Positions 22,742 through 31,555 are shown, counted from the stretch's first letter. The stretch is 64,000 bases of DNA from Streptomyces olindensis (GCA_000696115.1 JJOH01000015.1:124001-188000), one strand, 5' to 3'. The notes: generated from the letters alone by a model not told the origin. Numbers and translations are program-made.

Positions 22742-24952
22742 TCAGGTGCGGGCCGGCTCCAGGTCGGGTGCGGACCGCGGGGCCGGGTCCGTCTCCGGCC
22801 GGCGGCTGAGCGCCTCGCCCTCCACGTCGACGCGGGGCAGCAGCCGGTCGAGCCACTTCGGCAGCCACCACGCCTTGTCGCCGAGCAGGGCGAGGACGGC
22901 CGGCACGATCGCCATCCGGACGACGAACGCGTCGAACAGGACGGCCGAGGCGAGCCCGAACCCGATCATCTTGATCATGGAGTCGCTCTCGCCGATGAAC
23001 CCGGCGAACACCGCGATCATGATCAGGGCGGCGGCCACGACCACCCGGGCGCTGTGCCGGAACCCGGACGTGACGGCCTTGTCGGGCGTCTCGCCGTGGA
23101 CGTAGGCCTCCCGCATCCGGGAGACGAGGAACACCTCGTAGTCCATCGCGAGGCCGAAGACGATGCCCACCAGGAAGATCGGCATCAGGCTCATGATCGG
23201 GCCGGTCTGCTCCACGCCGAGGAGTTCCGCCCCGTGGCCCTGCTGGAAGACCACGACGACCGCGCCGAGGGAGGCCAGCACCGACAGCAGGAACCCGAGC
23301 GCCGCCTTCAGCGGGACGAGCAGCGACCGGAAGACCACCAGCAGCAGCACGATCGCCAGGCCGACCACCACGACCAGGTACGGGACCAGCGCGGCCTGCA
23401 CCTTCTCGGAGATGTCGATGTTCAGCGCGGTGGTGCCGGTGACCTCGTACGTCGCGCCGCTGTCCGACTCGATGCCGGGCCGCTCGTCCCGGATGGTCGT
23501 CACCAGGTCCTTGGTCTTCTCGTCGGTCGGCGCGGTGGACGGCACCACCGAGAAGACGGCGGTGTCGCCGGCCTCGTTGAAGCGGGCCGGGGAGACGGAC
23601 ACCACGCCCTTGGTGGCGCCGATCTCCTTCGCGATCGTGTCGGCGGCGGCCTCGGGGTCGGCGGTGCCCTTGCCGTCCACGACGATGGTCAGCGGCCCGT
23701 TGAAACCCGGCCCGAAGCCCTCGGCGAGCGCGTCGTAGGCCCGGCGCTCGGTGGTGGAGGTCGGCTTGGCCTCGTCCCCGGGCATGCCCAGCTGGAGGTC
23801 GGTCGCGGGCAGGGCGAGGGCGCCCAGGCCGACGACGCCGAGGAGGAGGACGGGCAGGGGGCGGCGCAGCACGAACCGGGCCCAGCGGGTGCCGCCGTTG
23901 GCCTCGGTGCCCTCCTCGATCCGGCCGCTCTTGCGGGCCTTGCGGGTGAGCACGGCGTTCGGCCAGAAGCCGAGGAACGCCGGGACGAGGGTCAGCGCGA
24001 TCAGCACGGCGAGGACGACCGCGCCCGCGGCGGCCAGGCCCATCTTGGTGAGCATCGGGATGCCGACGACGGCGAGCCCGGCGAGCGCGATGACGACGGT
24101 GAGTCCGGCGAACACGACCGCGGACCCGGCCGTGCCGACGGCCAGCCCGGTCGCCTCCTGGGGCGTGCGGCCCTTGGCGCGCTCCTCCCGGTACCGGGAG
24201 ACGACGAACAGGGCGTAGTCGATGCCGACGGCGAGGCCCAGCATCATCGCGAGGGTGCCGGTGGTGGTGGACAGGCCGAGGGCGCTCGACAGGGCGAGGA
24301 TCGTGGCCATGCTGACGCCGACGCCTATGACGGCGGTCAGCAGGGGCAGCCCGGCCGCGGCCAGCGAGCCGAAGGTGATGAGCAGTACGACGGCGGCGAT
24401 CGCGACGCCGATCACCTCGGCCATGCCGCCCGGCCCGCCCTCCTCGGCCAGCGCGGTGCCGCCGGCCTCGACGGTCAGCCCCGAGTCCCGGGCCTGGTCG
24501 ATGGTGTGCTCCAGGTGGGTGCGGCTGGCGTCGGTGAGGTCGTTGGCGCCGACCTTGTAGGTGACGGTCGCGAAGGCGGTCGAGCCGTCCTTGCTGATCG
24601 TCTTCGCCTGGAACGGGTCGACGGCGCTCGCGACCTGCGTGCCGTCGCCCAGCTCGCCGACGGCCTGCTCGATGGCCTGCTTGTTCCCGGCGGCGGTGAC
24701 CTTCTCGCCGCCCGGCGCGATGAACACGACCCGGGCGGTCGCGCCGTCGGCGGTGGCTCCGGGGAAGCGCTCCTCCATGAGGTCGAACGCCTTCTGGGAC
24801 TCGATGCCGGGCATCGAGAACTCCTCGTCCACGGCCCCCGGCGCCTTGAGGGCGCCCAGCCCCACGGCGGCCAGGACGGCCGCCCAGACCAGGGCGACGT
24901 ACCAGCGTCGCCGGAAGGCCAGTCGGCCCACTCGATACAGGAAAGTAGCCAC
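22742..24952 (-). CDS. MMPL-family transporter (RND superfamily)
   Basis: A 736-residue RND/MMPL membrane protein with two halves of about six helices each. Large extracytoplasmic loops follow helix 1 (about residues 40-190) and helix 7. Hallmarks are GIDYALFVVSRYREE and AMDYEVFLVSRMREAYV after the proton-relay helices. GTG at 24952 gives ATFLYRVGRLAFRRRW, the usual start of this family; an ATG six codons earlier is also possible. Relatives export lipids, glycolipids or antibiotics. The nearby kinase-regulator pair is the likely control. Confidence 0.92.
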   Translation of the reverse strand: MATFLYRVGRLAFRRRWYVALVWAAVLAAVGLGALKAPGAVDEEFSMPGIESQKAFDLMEERFPGATADGATARVVFIAPGGEKVTAAGNKQAIEQAVGELGDGTQVASAVDPFQAKTISKDGSTAFATVTYKVGANDLTDASRTHLEHTIDQARDSGLTVEAGGTALAEEGGPGGMAEVIGVAIAAVVLLITFGSLAAAGLPLLTAVIGVGVSMATILALSSALGLSTTTGTLAMMLGLAVGIDYALFVVSRYREERAKGRTPQEATGLAVGTAGSAVVFAGLTVVIALAGLAVVGIPMLTKMGLAAAGAVVLAVLIALTLVPAFLGFWPNAVLTRKARKSGRIEEGTEANGGTRWARFVLRRPLPVLLLGVVGLGALALPATDLQLGMPGDEAKPTSTTERRAYDALAEGFGPGFNGPLTIVVDGKGTADPEAAADTIAKEIGATKGVVSVSPARFNEAGDTAVFSVVPSTAPTDEKTKDLVTTIRDERPGIESDSGATYEVTGTTALNIDISEKVQAALVPYLVVVVGLAIVLLLVVFRSLLVPLKAALGFLLSVLASLGAVVVVFQQGHGAELLGVEQTGPIMSLMPIFLVGIVFGLAMDYEVFLVSRMREAYVHGETPDKAVTSGFRHSARVVVAAALIMIAVFAGFIGESDSMIKMIGFGLASAVLFDAFVVRMAIVPAVLALLGDKAWWLPKWLDRLLPRVDVEGEALSRRPETDPAPRSAPDLEPART

Positions 24953-25099
24953 GGCAGGAGGTCTCCACATCTGGTGTCGATCGTCCGCCAAGCGTCTCCG
25001 TGAGCGGGCCGTCCCGTCGTCGTGCGGCTGCCGACAATCTCCGGTACTCGGATCGCAGTACGCGGGGGCGTGCGGGTCCACCGCGGGTACGACATTCCC

Positions 25100-25128
25100 C
25101 TGACTTCGCCCCGGGCCTGTGCTACCTT
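25100..25128 (+). promoter_or_regulatory. Putative promoter of the cold-shock gene
   Basis: CTGACT (25100-25105), a 17-base spacer and TACCTT (25123-25128) fit a housekeeping-type -35/-10 pair. Transcription would start near 25135, giving a leader of about 170 bases, which is unusually long for Streptomyces but typical of cold-shock genes. It is assigned from sequence only. Confidence 0.5.
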
Positions 25129-25162
25129 GCTTGTTGTTGCAGTTTTGGTTCCCAGAGACTTC

Positions 25163-25201
25163 GAGTGCTCTTTCGACCTTTGTCGACGAGCGCTCTTTTT
25201 T
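25163..25201 (+). promoter_or_regulatory. Terminator-like attenuator in the cold-shock leader
   Basis: GAGTGCTC (25163-25170) pairs with GAGCGCTC (25188-25195), including one G-U pair. An inner TCGAC/GTCGA stem adds to it, and six T residues follow directly. This is a textbook intrinsic terminator, rare in such high-GC DNA. It lies inside the predicted leader about 105 bases before the ATG, so it would stop transcription unless melted. Cold-shock proteins are known to melt such hairpins, so autoregulation is plausible. Confidence 0.7.
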
Positions 25202-25304
25202 GTTGCCGAGGATTTTCGGATCTCTCCGGCGGGTGATCATTTCGGCGACTCCGGTTTCCGCACGGTGCGGATTCCGGGTACGGCACCCCCCAAAGGAGAT
25301 TCAC

Positions 25305-25508
25305 ATGGCCACCGGCACCGTGAAGTGGTTCAACTCGGAAAAGGGCTTCGGCTTCATCGAGCAGGAGGGCGGCGGTCCCGACGTGTTCGCCCACTACTCG
25401 AACATCGCCACCTCCGGCTTCCGTGAGCTGCAGGAAGGCCAGAAGGTGACCTTCGACGTCACGCAGGGCCAGAAGGGCCCGCAGGCCGAGAACATCGTTC
25501 CCGCCTGA
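25305..25508 (+). CDS. CspA-family cold-shock protein
   Basis: Single cold-shock domain of 67 residues that binds single-stranded RNA/DNA and acts as an RNA chaperone. RNP1 is KGFGFIEQ and RNP2 is DVFAHYSNI. The start MATGTVKWFNSEKGFGF is canonical, and AAAGGAGA lies 5 bases before the ATG. Preceded by a long structured leader and followed by a terminator, then by a DEAD-box helicase gene, a pairing that makes sense for RNA remodelling in the cold. Confidence 0.97.
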   Translation: MATGTVKWFNSEKGFGFIEQEGGGPDVFAHYSNIATSGFRELQEGQKVTFDVTQGQKGPQAENIVPA

Positions 25509-25532
25509 CGTCGGCGCGCATGCCCTGACCGG

Positions 25533-25557
25533 GGCCCGCACCCCTGCGGTGCGGGCC
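25533..25557 (+). terminator. Terminator after the cold-shock gene
   Basis: GGCCCGCACC pairs with GGTGCGGGCC around a CCTGC loop, followed within a few bases by a T-rich tract (CTCTTTTCGTTTC). A rho-independent terminator, possibly leaky into the helicase gene. Confidence 0.85.
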
Positions 25558-25661
25558 TCGGCTCTTTTCGTTTCCCCATTCCGGCCCGCTCTTGCGAATC
25601 CTGCGGCGCTCCGGCGCCGCCGCGCATTCCCCGATCCGTGCCGCATCGAGGAAGGTTCCCC

Positions 25662-27128
25662 TTGGACCGCACGGCTCGCAGGAACAACAACGGCTCCACC
25701 CGCTCCCGCAACGGCGGGGCCCGGTCCCGCAAGGCGGCGGGCCAGCACACCGCCTCCCGTCCGGCGGGCGGCAACGGTGGCAACGGCGGCACCGGTGGGC
25801 GCCGCCCCGCCGCCGGCCGGGAGTTCGCACCCCCGGTCACCCTCACCCCGGCCCTCCCCGCCGTCGAGTCGTTCGCCGAACTCGACCTGCCCGAACGGCT
25901 GCTGACGGCGCTGCGCGCCGAGGGCCTGACCGCCCCGTTCCCGATCCAGGCGGCGACCCTGCCGAACTCGCTGGCCGGCCGGGACGTCCTGGGCCGCGGG
26001 CGCACCGGGTCGGGCAAGACGCTCGCCTTCGGCCTCGCCCTGCTGGCCCGCGTCGACGGGCAGCGCGCCGAGTCCCGGCAGCCGCTGGCGCTCGTCCTCG
26101 TGCCCACGCGGGAGCTGGCCCAGCAGGTCACCGACGCCCTCACGCCGTTCGCCCGGGCGCTGCGGCTGCGGCTCACCACGGTGGTCGGCGGCCTGTCGAT
26201 CGGCCGGCAGGCGAACGCGCTGCGCACCGGTGCCGAGGTCGTCGTCGCGACGCCCGGGCGGCTCAAGGACCTCATAGACCGCGGCGACTGCCGGCTGGAC
26301 CAGGTCGGCGTCACGGTCCTCGACGAGGCCGACCAGATGACCGACATGGGCTTCATGCCCCAGGTCACGGCCCTGCTCGACCAGGTGCGGCCGGACGGGC
26401 AGCGGATGCTGTTCTCGGCCACCCTGGACCGCAACGTCGACCGGCTGGTCCGCACCTACCTGCACGACCCGGTCGTGCACTCGGTCGATCCGTCCGCGGG
26501 CGCGGTCACCACGATGGAGCACCACCTGCTGCACGTGGAGGACGACGACAAGCACGCCACCACGACCCGGATCGCCGCCCGCGACGGACGCGTGATCATG
26601 TTCCTGGACACCAAGCACGCCGCGGACCGGCTGGCCAAGAAGCTGCTGGCGGTCGGCGTGCGCGCGATGGCGCTGCACGGCGGCAAGTCCCAGTCGCAGC
26701 GCACCCGGACCCTGGCCCGGTTCAAGGACGGGCAGGTCTCGGTGCTGGTGGCGACCAACGTGGCCGCGCGCGGCATCCACGTCGACCAGCTCGACCTGGT
26801 CGTCAACGTGGACCCGCCCGGCGACCACAAGGACTATCTGCACCGGGGCGGCCGGACCGCCCGGGCGGGCGAGTCCGGCACCGTCGTCACGCTGGTCCTG
26901 CCGCACCAGCGCCGCGAGATGAGCCGGCTGATGGCCGACGCCGGCATCACCCCGCGGGTCACCCGGGTCCGCTCCGACGAGGCCGAGCTGAGCCGGATCA
27001 CCGGTGCCCGGGAGCCGTCCGGCGTGCCGGTCGTCCTCACGCCGCCGGCCGCCGAGAACCGCCCGGCGCGCACGGGTTCCGCCCCGGGCGCACGGCGGGG
27101 CGGGCCGTCCCGGGGCCGCCGCCGCTGA
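25662..27128 (+). CDS. DEAD-box RNA helicase
   Basis: ATP-dependent RNA helicase of 488 residues. The N-terminal 55 residues are a basic Arg/Asn/Gly-rich tail. Then come the Q motif (FPIQAATLPNSLAG), motif I (GRTGSGKT), Ia (VPTRELAQQV), Ib (TPGRLKDLI), motif II (LDEADQMTDMGF, DEAD), III (SAT), and motifs IV-VI in the second RecA domain (VATNVAARGIHV, HRGGRTARAG). TTG at 25662 is preferred, with GAGGAAGG 6 bases upstream; a GTG at 25638 is the alternative. It follows the cold-shock gene and probably unwinds cold-stabilised RNA. The C-terminal tail is short and basic. Confidence 0.94.
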   Translation: MDRTARRNNNGSTRSRNGGARSRKAAGQHTASRPAGGNGGNGGTGGRRPAAGREFAPPVTLTPALPAVESFAELDLPERLLTALRAEGLTAPFPIQAATLPNSLAGRDVLGRGRTGSGKTLAFGLALLARVDGQRAESRQPLALVLVPTRELAQQVTDALTPFARALRLRLTTVVGGLSIGRQANALRTGAEVVVATPGRLKDLIDRGDCRLDQVGVTVLDEADQMTDMGFMPQVTALLDQVRPDGQRMLFSATLDRNVDRLVRTYLHDPVVHSVDPSAGAVTTMEHHLLHVEDDDKHATTTRIAARDGRVIMFLDTKHAADRLAKKLLAVGVRAMALHGGKSQSQRTRTLARFKDGQVSVLVATNVAARGIHVDQLDLVVNVDPPGDHKDYLHRGGRTARAGESGTVVTLVLPHQRREMSRLMADAGITPRVTRVRSDEAELSRITGAREPSGVPVVLTPPAAENRPARTGSAPGARRGGPSRGRRR

Positions 27129-27166
27129 ACCCGCCCGCGGGGCGGGCGGGGCTGCGGCGACGGGGT

Positions 27167-27693
27167 CTACGCGTCCGGCGTCAGCCGCAGCACCGTGCCC
27201 TCCGCGTCGGCCGACAGCAGCAGGGAGCCGTCCGGGGCCGCGGCGAGGCCCGCGAACCGGGGCGCGAGGCCGGGAACGCCGTGCGTGAAGAGGGCCGGGG
27301 CGGGGCCGGGCGGCCGGCCGACCGGCAGGTCCTCGGCCGCGACGCGCCGCTCGCCGGTGGTCCGGTCGCCGACGCAGGTGATGCCGTTGGGCACCTTCAC
27401 CTCGTCGGAGACCAGGCCGTACGCCCCGTCGGGGCTGCGGCGCCACACCCGGCCGGGGACCAGGTCGGCGATGTACATCGAGCCGTCCGCCCCGAACGCC
27501 AGGTCGTCGGGCGACCGGACCGGGCCGCCGCCGGGACCACGACCTCGACCTCGCCGGGGGCCGGGTCCACGGCACTGATCCGTCCGGCGAGGAACTGCGC
27601 CACGTACAGCCGCCCGTGGGGGCCGAACGCGACGCCGTTGGAACCCTGCAGCGGGTTGGGTGGGTTGAGGCGTTCGCCCCGCCGCGGTGTCAC
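27167..27693 (-). pseudogene. SMP-30/gluconolactonase-like remnant, frameshifted and short
   Basis: Beta-propeller lactonase-like gene. GTG at 27693 overlaps the BVMO stop (GTGA) and begins VTPRRGERLNPPNPLQGSNG, then GVAFGPHGRLYVAQFL. The frame is lost near 27535, where one extra C would give VVPGGGPVRSPDDLAFG and lead into MYIADLVPGRVWRRSPDG in the next frame, ending with TVLRLTPDA at 27167. Even repaired it is about 175 residues against about 290 for the family, with middle blades missing after VPNGITCVGDR. It therefore looks like a decayed lactonase rather than a simple base-call error. Confidence 0.7.
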
Positions 27694-29486
27694 GAGCCCA
27701 GCACCTCGTCCATGCCGCCCTCCGCGCGCCAGCGCCGGATCAGCTCGTAGAAGGCGATCGGGCCGTCCCCGTACGACTCGCCGCGCGGTCTCGGCATGCC
27801 CTCGGCGTTGTAGTAGCCGGGGGTGCACTCGGACTGGAACGCGAACAGGTCGACCGACTTCTCGCGGATGGTGGCCACCCAGGCGTCCTGTGCCTCGGCG
27901 GCCGGTTCCACGCGGGGGGCGCCGCGCCTGCCGGCCTCGGCGATCACCTCGGCGACATGGGTGGCCTGCTCGTCCAGGACGTGCACGTAGTTCACGGAAC
28001 TCGCGCTCTGCACCGAGCCGAGCATGAACAGGTTGGGGAAACCCCGGCTGTAGAAGCCGTGCAGGGTCCGCGGGCCGGTCTTCCGCCAGGCGTCCAGCAG
28101 GGCGACCCCGTCCCTGCCGTACGCGGGGAGCTGCCCGGACAGCAGTCCGGAGACGCCGACCTCGAAGCCGGTGCCGAAGACGACGCAGTCGACCTCGTAC
28201 TCCACGCCGCCGGCCACCACCGCGCTCTCGGTGAAGCGCTCGACGCCCCCGTTGTCGGCCGTGTCGACGAGCGTCACGTCGGGCCGGTTGAAGGTCTCCA
28301 GGTACGAATCGCTGAAGGTGGGCCGCTTGCACATGTAGCGGTACCAGGGCTTGAGCTTCTCGGCCGTCTCCGGGTCGCGGACGATCGCGTCGACGCGGGC
28401 CCGCAGTTCGTTCATCTTCTGGAAGTCGGCGATCTCCTCCAGCCGTTCACGCTCCTCGGGCGCGAGACCGGCGAAGCCGTCGCTCGGGATGAGCTTCTGC
28501 TGGAGGCGGGCGCTGCTGGTCCAGCCGTCGGCGACCAGGTCCTCGTCGGTGCGGGCACCGGTGACGACCGCGAGGAAGTTGTCCCGGCGCCGCCGGGCCC
28601 AGCCGGGCTGCAGCGAGGCGGCCCACTCGGGGTCCGTCGGGCGCTGGCCGCGCACGTCCACGGAGGAGGGCGTCCGCTGGAAGACGTACAGGTGCCGCGC
28701 GTCCCGGCCGAGGTGGGGGACGACCTGGATGGCGGTGGCGCCGGTGCCGATGAGGGCCACGCGCTTGTCGGCGAGCTTCGTCAGACCGCCGTTCGCGTCG
28801 CCGCCGGTGTAGTCGTAGTCCCAGCGGCTGGTGTGGAACATGTGGCCCTGGAAGGTCTCGATGCCTTCGATGCCGGGCAGTTTCGGCTGGCTGAGCAGCC
28901 CGGTCGCCACGACGACATGGCGGGCGGTCATGCGGTCGCCGCGGTCGGTCGTGACGATCCAGGCGGACTCGCCCTCGTCCCAGCGCAGTTCGCGGACCTG
29001 TGTGCGGAAGCAGGCGTCGCGGTAGAGGTCGAAGTGGCGGGCGATCGCCCGGGCGTGCTCGCGGACCTCCTCGCCCGGCGCGTACTTCCACTTCGGGACG
29101 TGGCCCAGTTCCTCCAGCAGCGGCAGGTAGACGTACGACTCGATGTCGCAGTGGATGCCCGGGTACCGGTTCCAGTACCAGGTGCCGCCGAAGTCGGCGC
29201 CCTTCTCGATGATCCGGATGCCGCGCAGGCCCGCCTGGCGCAGCCGGGCACCGGTGAGCAGGCCGCCGAAGCCGCCGCCGACGACCACCACGTCCACGTG
29301 GTCGTTCAGGGGCTCCCGGGTGAACCCGGGCTCGGCGTACGGGTCGTCGTCGAAGTGGCCGAACTCGCCGGTGGTGCGCCGGTACTGGCGGTTGCCGTCC
29401 GGCCGGATCCGCCGGTCGCGCTCGGCCCGGTACCGCGCGCGCAGGGCGTCCGGGTCGAAGTCGAGCGGGGTGTGGGGGGTGGACAT
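27690..29486 (-). CDS. Baeyer-Villiger-type FAD monooxygenase
   Basis: Class B flavoprotein monooxygenase of 598 residues that would insert oxygen next to a ketone using NADPH, giving an ester or lactone. The FAD Rossmann motif is VVVGGGFGGLLTGARL near residues 66-80. The BVMO signature FQGHMFHTSRW lies at about 213-223. The NADPH motif is ALIGTGATAIQVVP. The DFGGTWYWNRYPGIHCD block is also typical, and the long N-terminal extension matches the cyclopentadecanone/steroid BVMO branch. It is in an operon with an SDR upstream and a lactonase remnant downstream. ATG 29486 is 88 bases past the SDR stop. Confidence 0.94.
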   Translation of the reverse strand: MSTPHTPLDFDPDALRARYRAERDRRIRPDGNRQYRRTTGEFGHFDDDPYAEPGFTREPLNDHVDVVVVGGGFGGLLTGARLRQAGLRGIRIIEKGADFGGTWYWNRYPGIHCDIESYVYLPLLEELGHVPKWKYAPGEEVREHARAIARHFDLYRDACFRTQVRELRWDEGESAWIVTTDRGDRMTARHVVVATGLLSQPKLPGIEGIETFQGHMFHTSRWDYDYTGGDANGGLTKLADKRVALIGTGATAIQVVPHLGRDARHLYVFQRTPSSVDVRGQRPTDPEWAASLQPGWARRRRDNFLAVVTGARTDEDLVADGWTSSARLQQKLIPSDGFAGLAPEERERLEEIADFQKMNELRARVDAIVRDPETAEKLKPWYRYMCKRPTFSDSYLETFNRPDVTLVDTADNGGVERFTESAVVAGGVEYEVDCVVFGTGFEVGVSGLLSGQLPAYGRDGVALLDAWRKTGPRTLHGFYSRGFPNLFMLGSVQSASSVNYVHVLDEQATHVAEVIAEAGRRGAPRVEPAAEAQDAWVATIREKSVDLFAFQSECTPGYYNAEGMPRPRGESYGDGPIAFYELIRRWRAEGGMDEVLGS

Positions 29487-29574
29487 GGGGGTCCTCTTCC
29501 TCTCGTGACTCTCCGGCGGGGGGAAGGGTGGGGAACGGAGACTTCGGCGGTTCGGGGGACGGGGACTTCGTCGG

Positions 29575-30345
29575 TCAGACGGCGGCCCAGGCGTTGTCCA
29601 CCGGCAGGATCACGCCGTTGACGCCGCTCGCCGCGTCGGACGCGAGGTAGACGATGGCGGCGGCCTGCTCCTCCGGCTCGCACAGCCGGCCCATGTTGAC
29701 GAAGTGCCTGCCGACGACGGCCGGTCCGTGGGCCTCCGGGTCGATGCGCACGTCGGCCGTGATGGCGGTGGCCGTGCCGCCCGGGGCTATGGCGTTGGCG
29801 CGGATGCCCTGGTCCCGGTACATCACGGCGAGGGAGCGGGTGAGCCCGAGGACGCCGTGCTTGGAGACGGTGTAGGCCGTCCCCGCCGCGCTGCCGCGCA
29901 GCGACGCCTCGGACGCGGTGGTGACGATGGCGCCGCCGCCGGCCGCGATCATGTGGGGCAGGGCGGCGCGCGTCAGCAGGAACGGGGCCGTGAGGTTGAT
30001 GCGCAGGACCCGCTCCCACTCGGCGTCGCTGACGTCCGCCGCGGCGGACATGTTGTCCATGACGCCCGCGTTGTTGACCGGGACGTCGATGCCGCCGAAG
30101 GTGCCGGTCGCCGCGGCCACGACCGCGTCCACCACCGCGGCGTCGCTCAGGTCGCCCGTGACGGCGACGGCCGTGCCGCCCGCGGACGCGATGGCCTCGA
30201 CGGTGCTCTCGGCGCCCTCCGCGTTCAGGTCGGCGACCACGACCTTCGCGCCCTCGGCGGCGAAGTGCAGCGCGGCGGCGCGGCCGATGCCGGAGGCGGC
30301 CCCGGTGACGATGACGCTCTTGCCTGACAGACCCGTGGCACGCAT
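29575..30345 (-). CDS. Short-chain dehydrogenase/reductase
   Basis: A classical SDR of 256 residues. The cofactor motif is TGAASGIG (residues 14-21) with Asp in VVADLN, suggesting NAD preference. NNAGV lies near 93, the catalytic Ser in TTASEAS, and YTVSK near 158. It ends in a substrate loop and the GVNGVILPVDNAW motif. It would oxidise an alcohol to the ketone used by the downstream BVMO. Divergent from a TetR gene, with a perfect palindrome between them. Confidence 0.94.
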   Translation of the reverse strand: MRATGLSGKSVIVTGAASGIGRAAALHFAAEGAKVVVADLNAEGAESTVEAIASAGGTAVAVTGDLSDAAVVDAVVAAATGTFGGIDVPVNNAGVMDNMSAAADVSDAEWERVLRINLTAPFLLTRAALPHMIAAGGGAIVTTASEASLRGSAAGTAYTVSKHGVLGLTRSLAVMYRDQGIRANAIAPGGTATAITADVRIDPEAHGPAVVGRHFVNMGRLCEPEEQAAAIVYLASDAASGVNGVILPVDNAWAAV

Positions 30346-30417
30346 GGCGCCTCCTCTGCTCGTCGCGGTGTGGCGTCAGGCAGCGTACTGGTTTCTGGCG
30401 CAGCGTGACATAAAGAC

Positions 30418-30429
30418 GTGGCATGCCAC
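30418..30429. promoter_or_regulatory. Palindrome between SDR and TetR genes
   Basis: GTGGCATGCCAC is a perfect 12-bp palindrome 73 bases from the SDR start and 72 bases from the TetR start. It is a likely operator for the TetR protein controlling the SDR-BVMO operon and itself. Confidence 0.55.
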
Positions 30430-30500
30430 ACCGTCGCTCTCCGCCAGGACGACAGGTCGCGACCTAAAATAGGGTGAGCGGGGCAAGTCGAGGAGGGCGC

Positions 30501-31160
30501 ATGGCCGGACGAGCAGGTGGTGCCACGGGGCGGCCACCGCTGACGGAGCGGCGGCGCGCCGCGACGCGCAGGGAGATCGCCGAGGAGGCGGTCCGGCTCT
30601 TCGCCACCAAGGGCGTGGCGGCGGTCACCGCGGAGGACATCGCCTCCGCGTCCGGGGTGTCGACGCGCACGCTGTGGCGGTACTTCCGCTCCAAGGAGGA
30701 GTGCGTGCGCCCCCTGCTCACCACCGGCCTGGAGCTGCTGACCGAGCGGCTGCGGGACTGCGAGGGCGACCAGCGCTCCCTGGCCGAGGCCATCCTCAGC
30801 TTCCGGCGCGACGCCGGCGACGCCCCCGGCCTCCAGGCGCTGGGCGACCTGCTGCGGCTGTGCCGTGACGAGCCGGGCCTGCGGGCGGTGTGGCTGGAGG
30901 CGCACTACGACGCGGAGGCCGCGTTCGCCGCGATGATCGCCGAGCGCACGGGTCGCCCCGCCGAAGACCTCGCGGTCCGGGTCGAGGCAGGGGTCCTCAA
31001 CACCGCGCTGCGCATCGGCGTGGAGGAGTGGGCGCTGCGCCCGGACCGGTCGAAGGGGCCGTCGATCGCGGAGACGCTCACGCGGGCGTTGCGGATGGTG
31101 GACGCCCTGGAGATCAGCGGCCTGGCCGGGACGCGCCGAACCAGCGACGCGGGGCGGTGA
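30501..31160 (+). CDS. TetR-family regulator
   Basis: A 219-residue TetR repressor. The HTH is EIAEEAVRLFATKGVAAVTAEDIASASGVSTRTLWRYFRSKEE in the normal position; only the recognition helix VSTRTLWRYF is diagnostic. The C-terminal domain is helical and Ala/Leu/Glu-rich. ATG at 30501 follows GAGGAGGG; the earlier GTG at 30474 lacks a site. Divergent from the SDR-BVMO operon, which it likely represses until a ketone/alcohol inducer binds. Confidence 0.92.
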   Translation: MAGRAGGATGRPPLTERRRAATRREIAEEAVRLFATKGVAAVTAEDIASASGVSTRTLWRYFRSKEECVRPLLTTGLELLTERLRDCEGDQRSLAEAILSFRRDAGDAPGLQALGDLLRLCRDEPGLRAVWLEAHYDAEAAFAAMIAERTGRPAEDLAVRVEAGVLNTALRIGVEEWALRPDRSKGPSIAETLTRALRMVDALEISGLAGTRRTSDAGR

Positions 31161-31337
31161 CGAGGGACGTCTCGGGGTCCCGGTGCGGAGCAGCGCCCCG
31201 CGGCCCTCTGGCTGGAGCGTGGCCGGCCGGACGGCGCCGCCGCCCGCGGAGGCCGGGCGTTCGATGAGGAGTCGGGGCAGGCCCGGCCGAGGAGACCGGC
31301 CGGCGCGGAATCCCCCATGCAGCGACCCTTCGACCGC

Positions 31338-31549
31338 CACGGCGTCCGCAGCCACGCGGCCATCATCGCCAAGCGGCTCACGCACTGCACCTGAACGACA
31401 CCGGCCTCGGCGAGGCGGACCCTGTGCCCGGCCCGACGGCCCCCACGGCGTCCGCAGCCACGCGGCCATCGTCGCCAAGTGGCTCACGCACTGCACCTGA
31501 ACAACACTGGCCTCGGCTGGGCGGGCCCTGTGCCCGGCCCGTCGGCCGC
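31338..31549. repeat. 106-bp tandem duplication in a gene-free gap
   Basis: Two head-to-tail copies (from 31338 and from 31444) match at roughly nine bases in ten. Each contains the same short frame on the plus strand, HGVRSHAAIIAKRLTHCT in copy one with Ile-to-Val and Arg-to-Trp in copy two, ending at TGA. I do not recognise the peptide. The whole 31161-31555 gap between the TetR and glycosyltransferase genes holds no other feature. The copies may be a remnant gene end or a duplicated 3' element. Confidence 0.7.
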
Positions 31550-31555
31550 CGCGAC

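Noticed and set aside
20724..25037. Very long minus-strand open frame covering the regulator, kinase and MMPL region
   Set aside because: Only its last part (20724-21401) has the sequence of a real protein; the rest is Arg/Pro/Gly-rich antisense-type sequence overlapping the kinase and MMPL genes.
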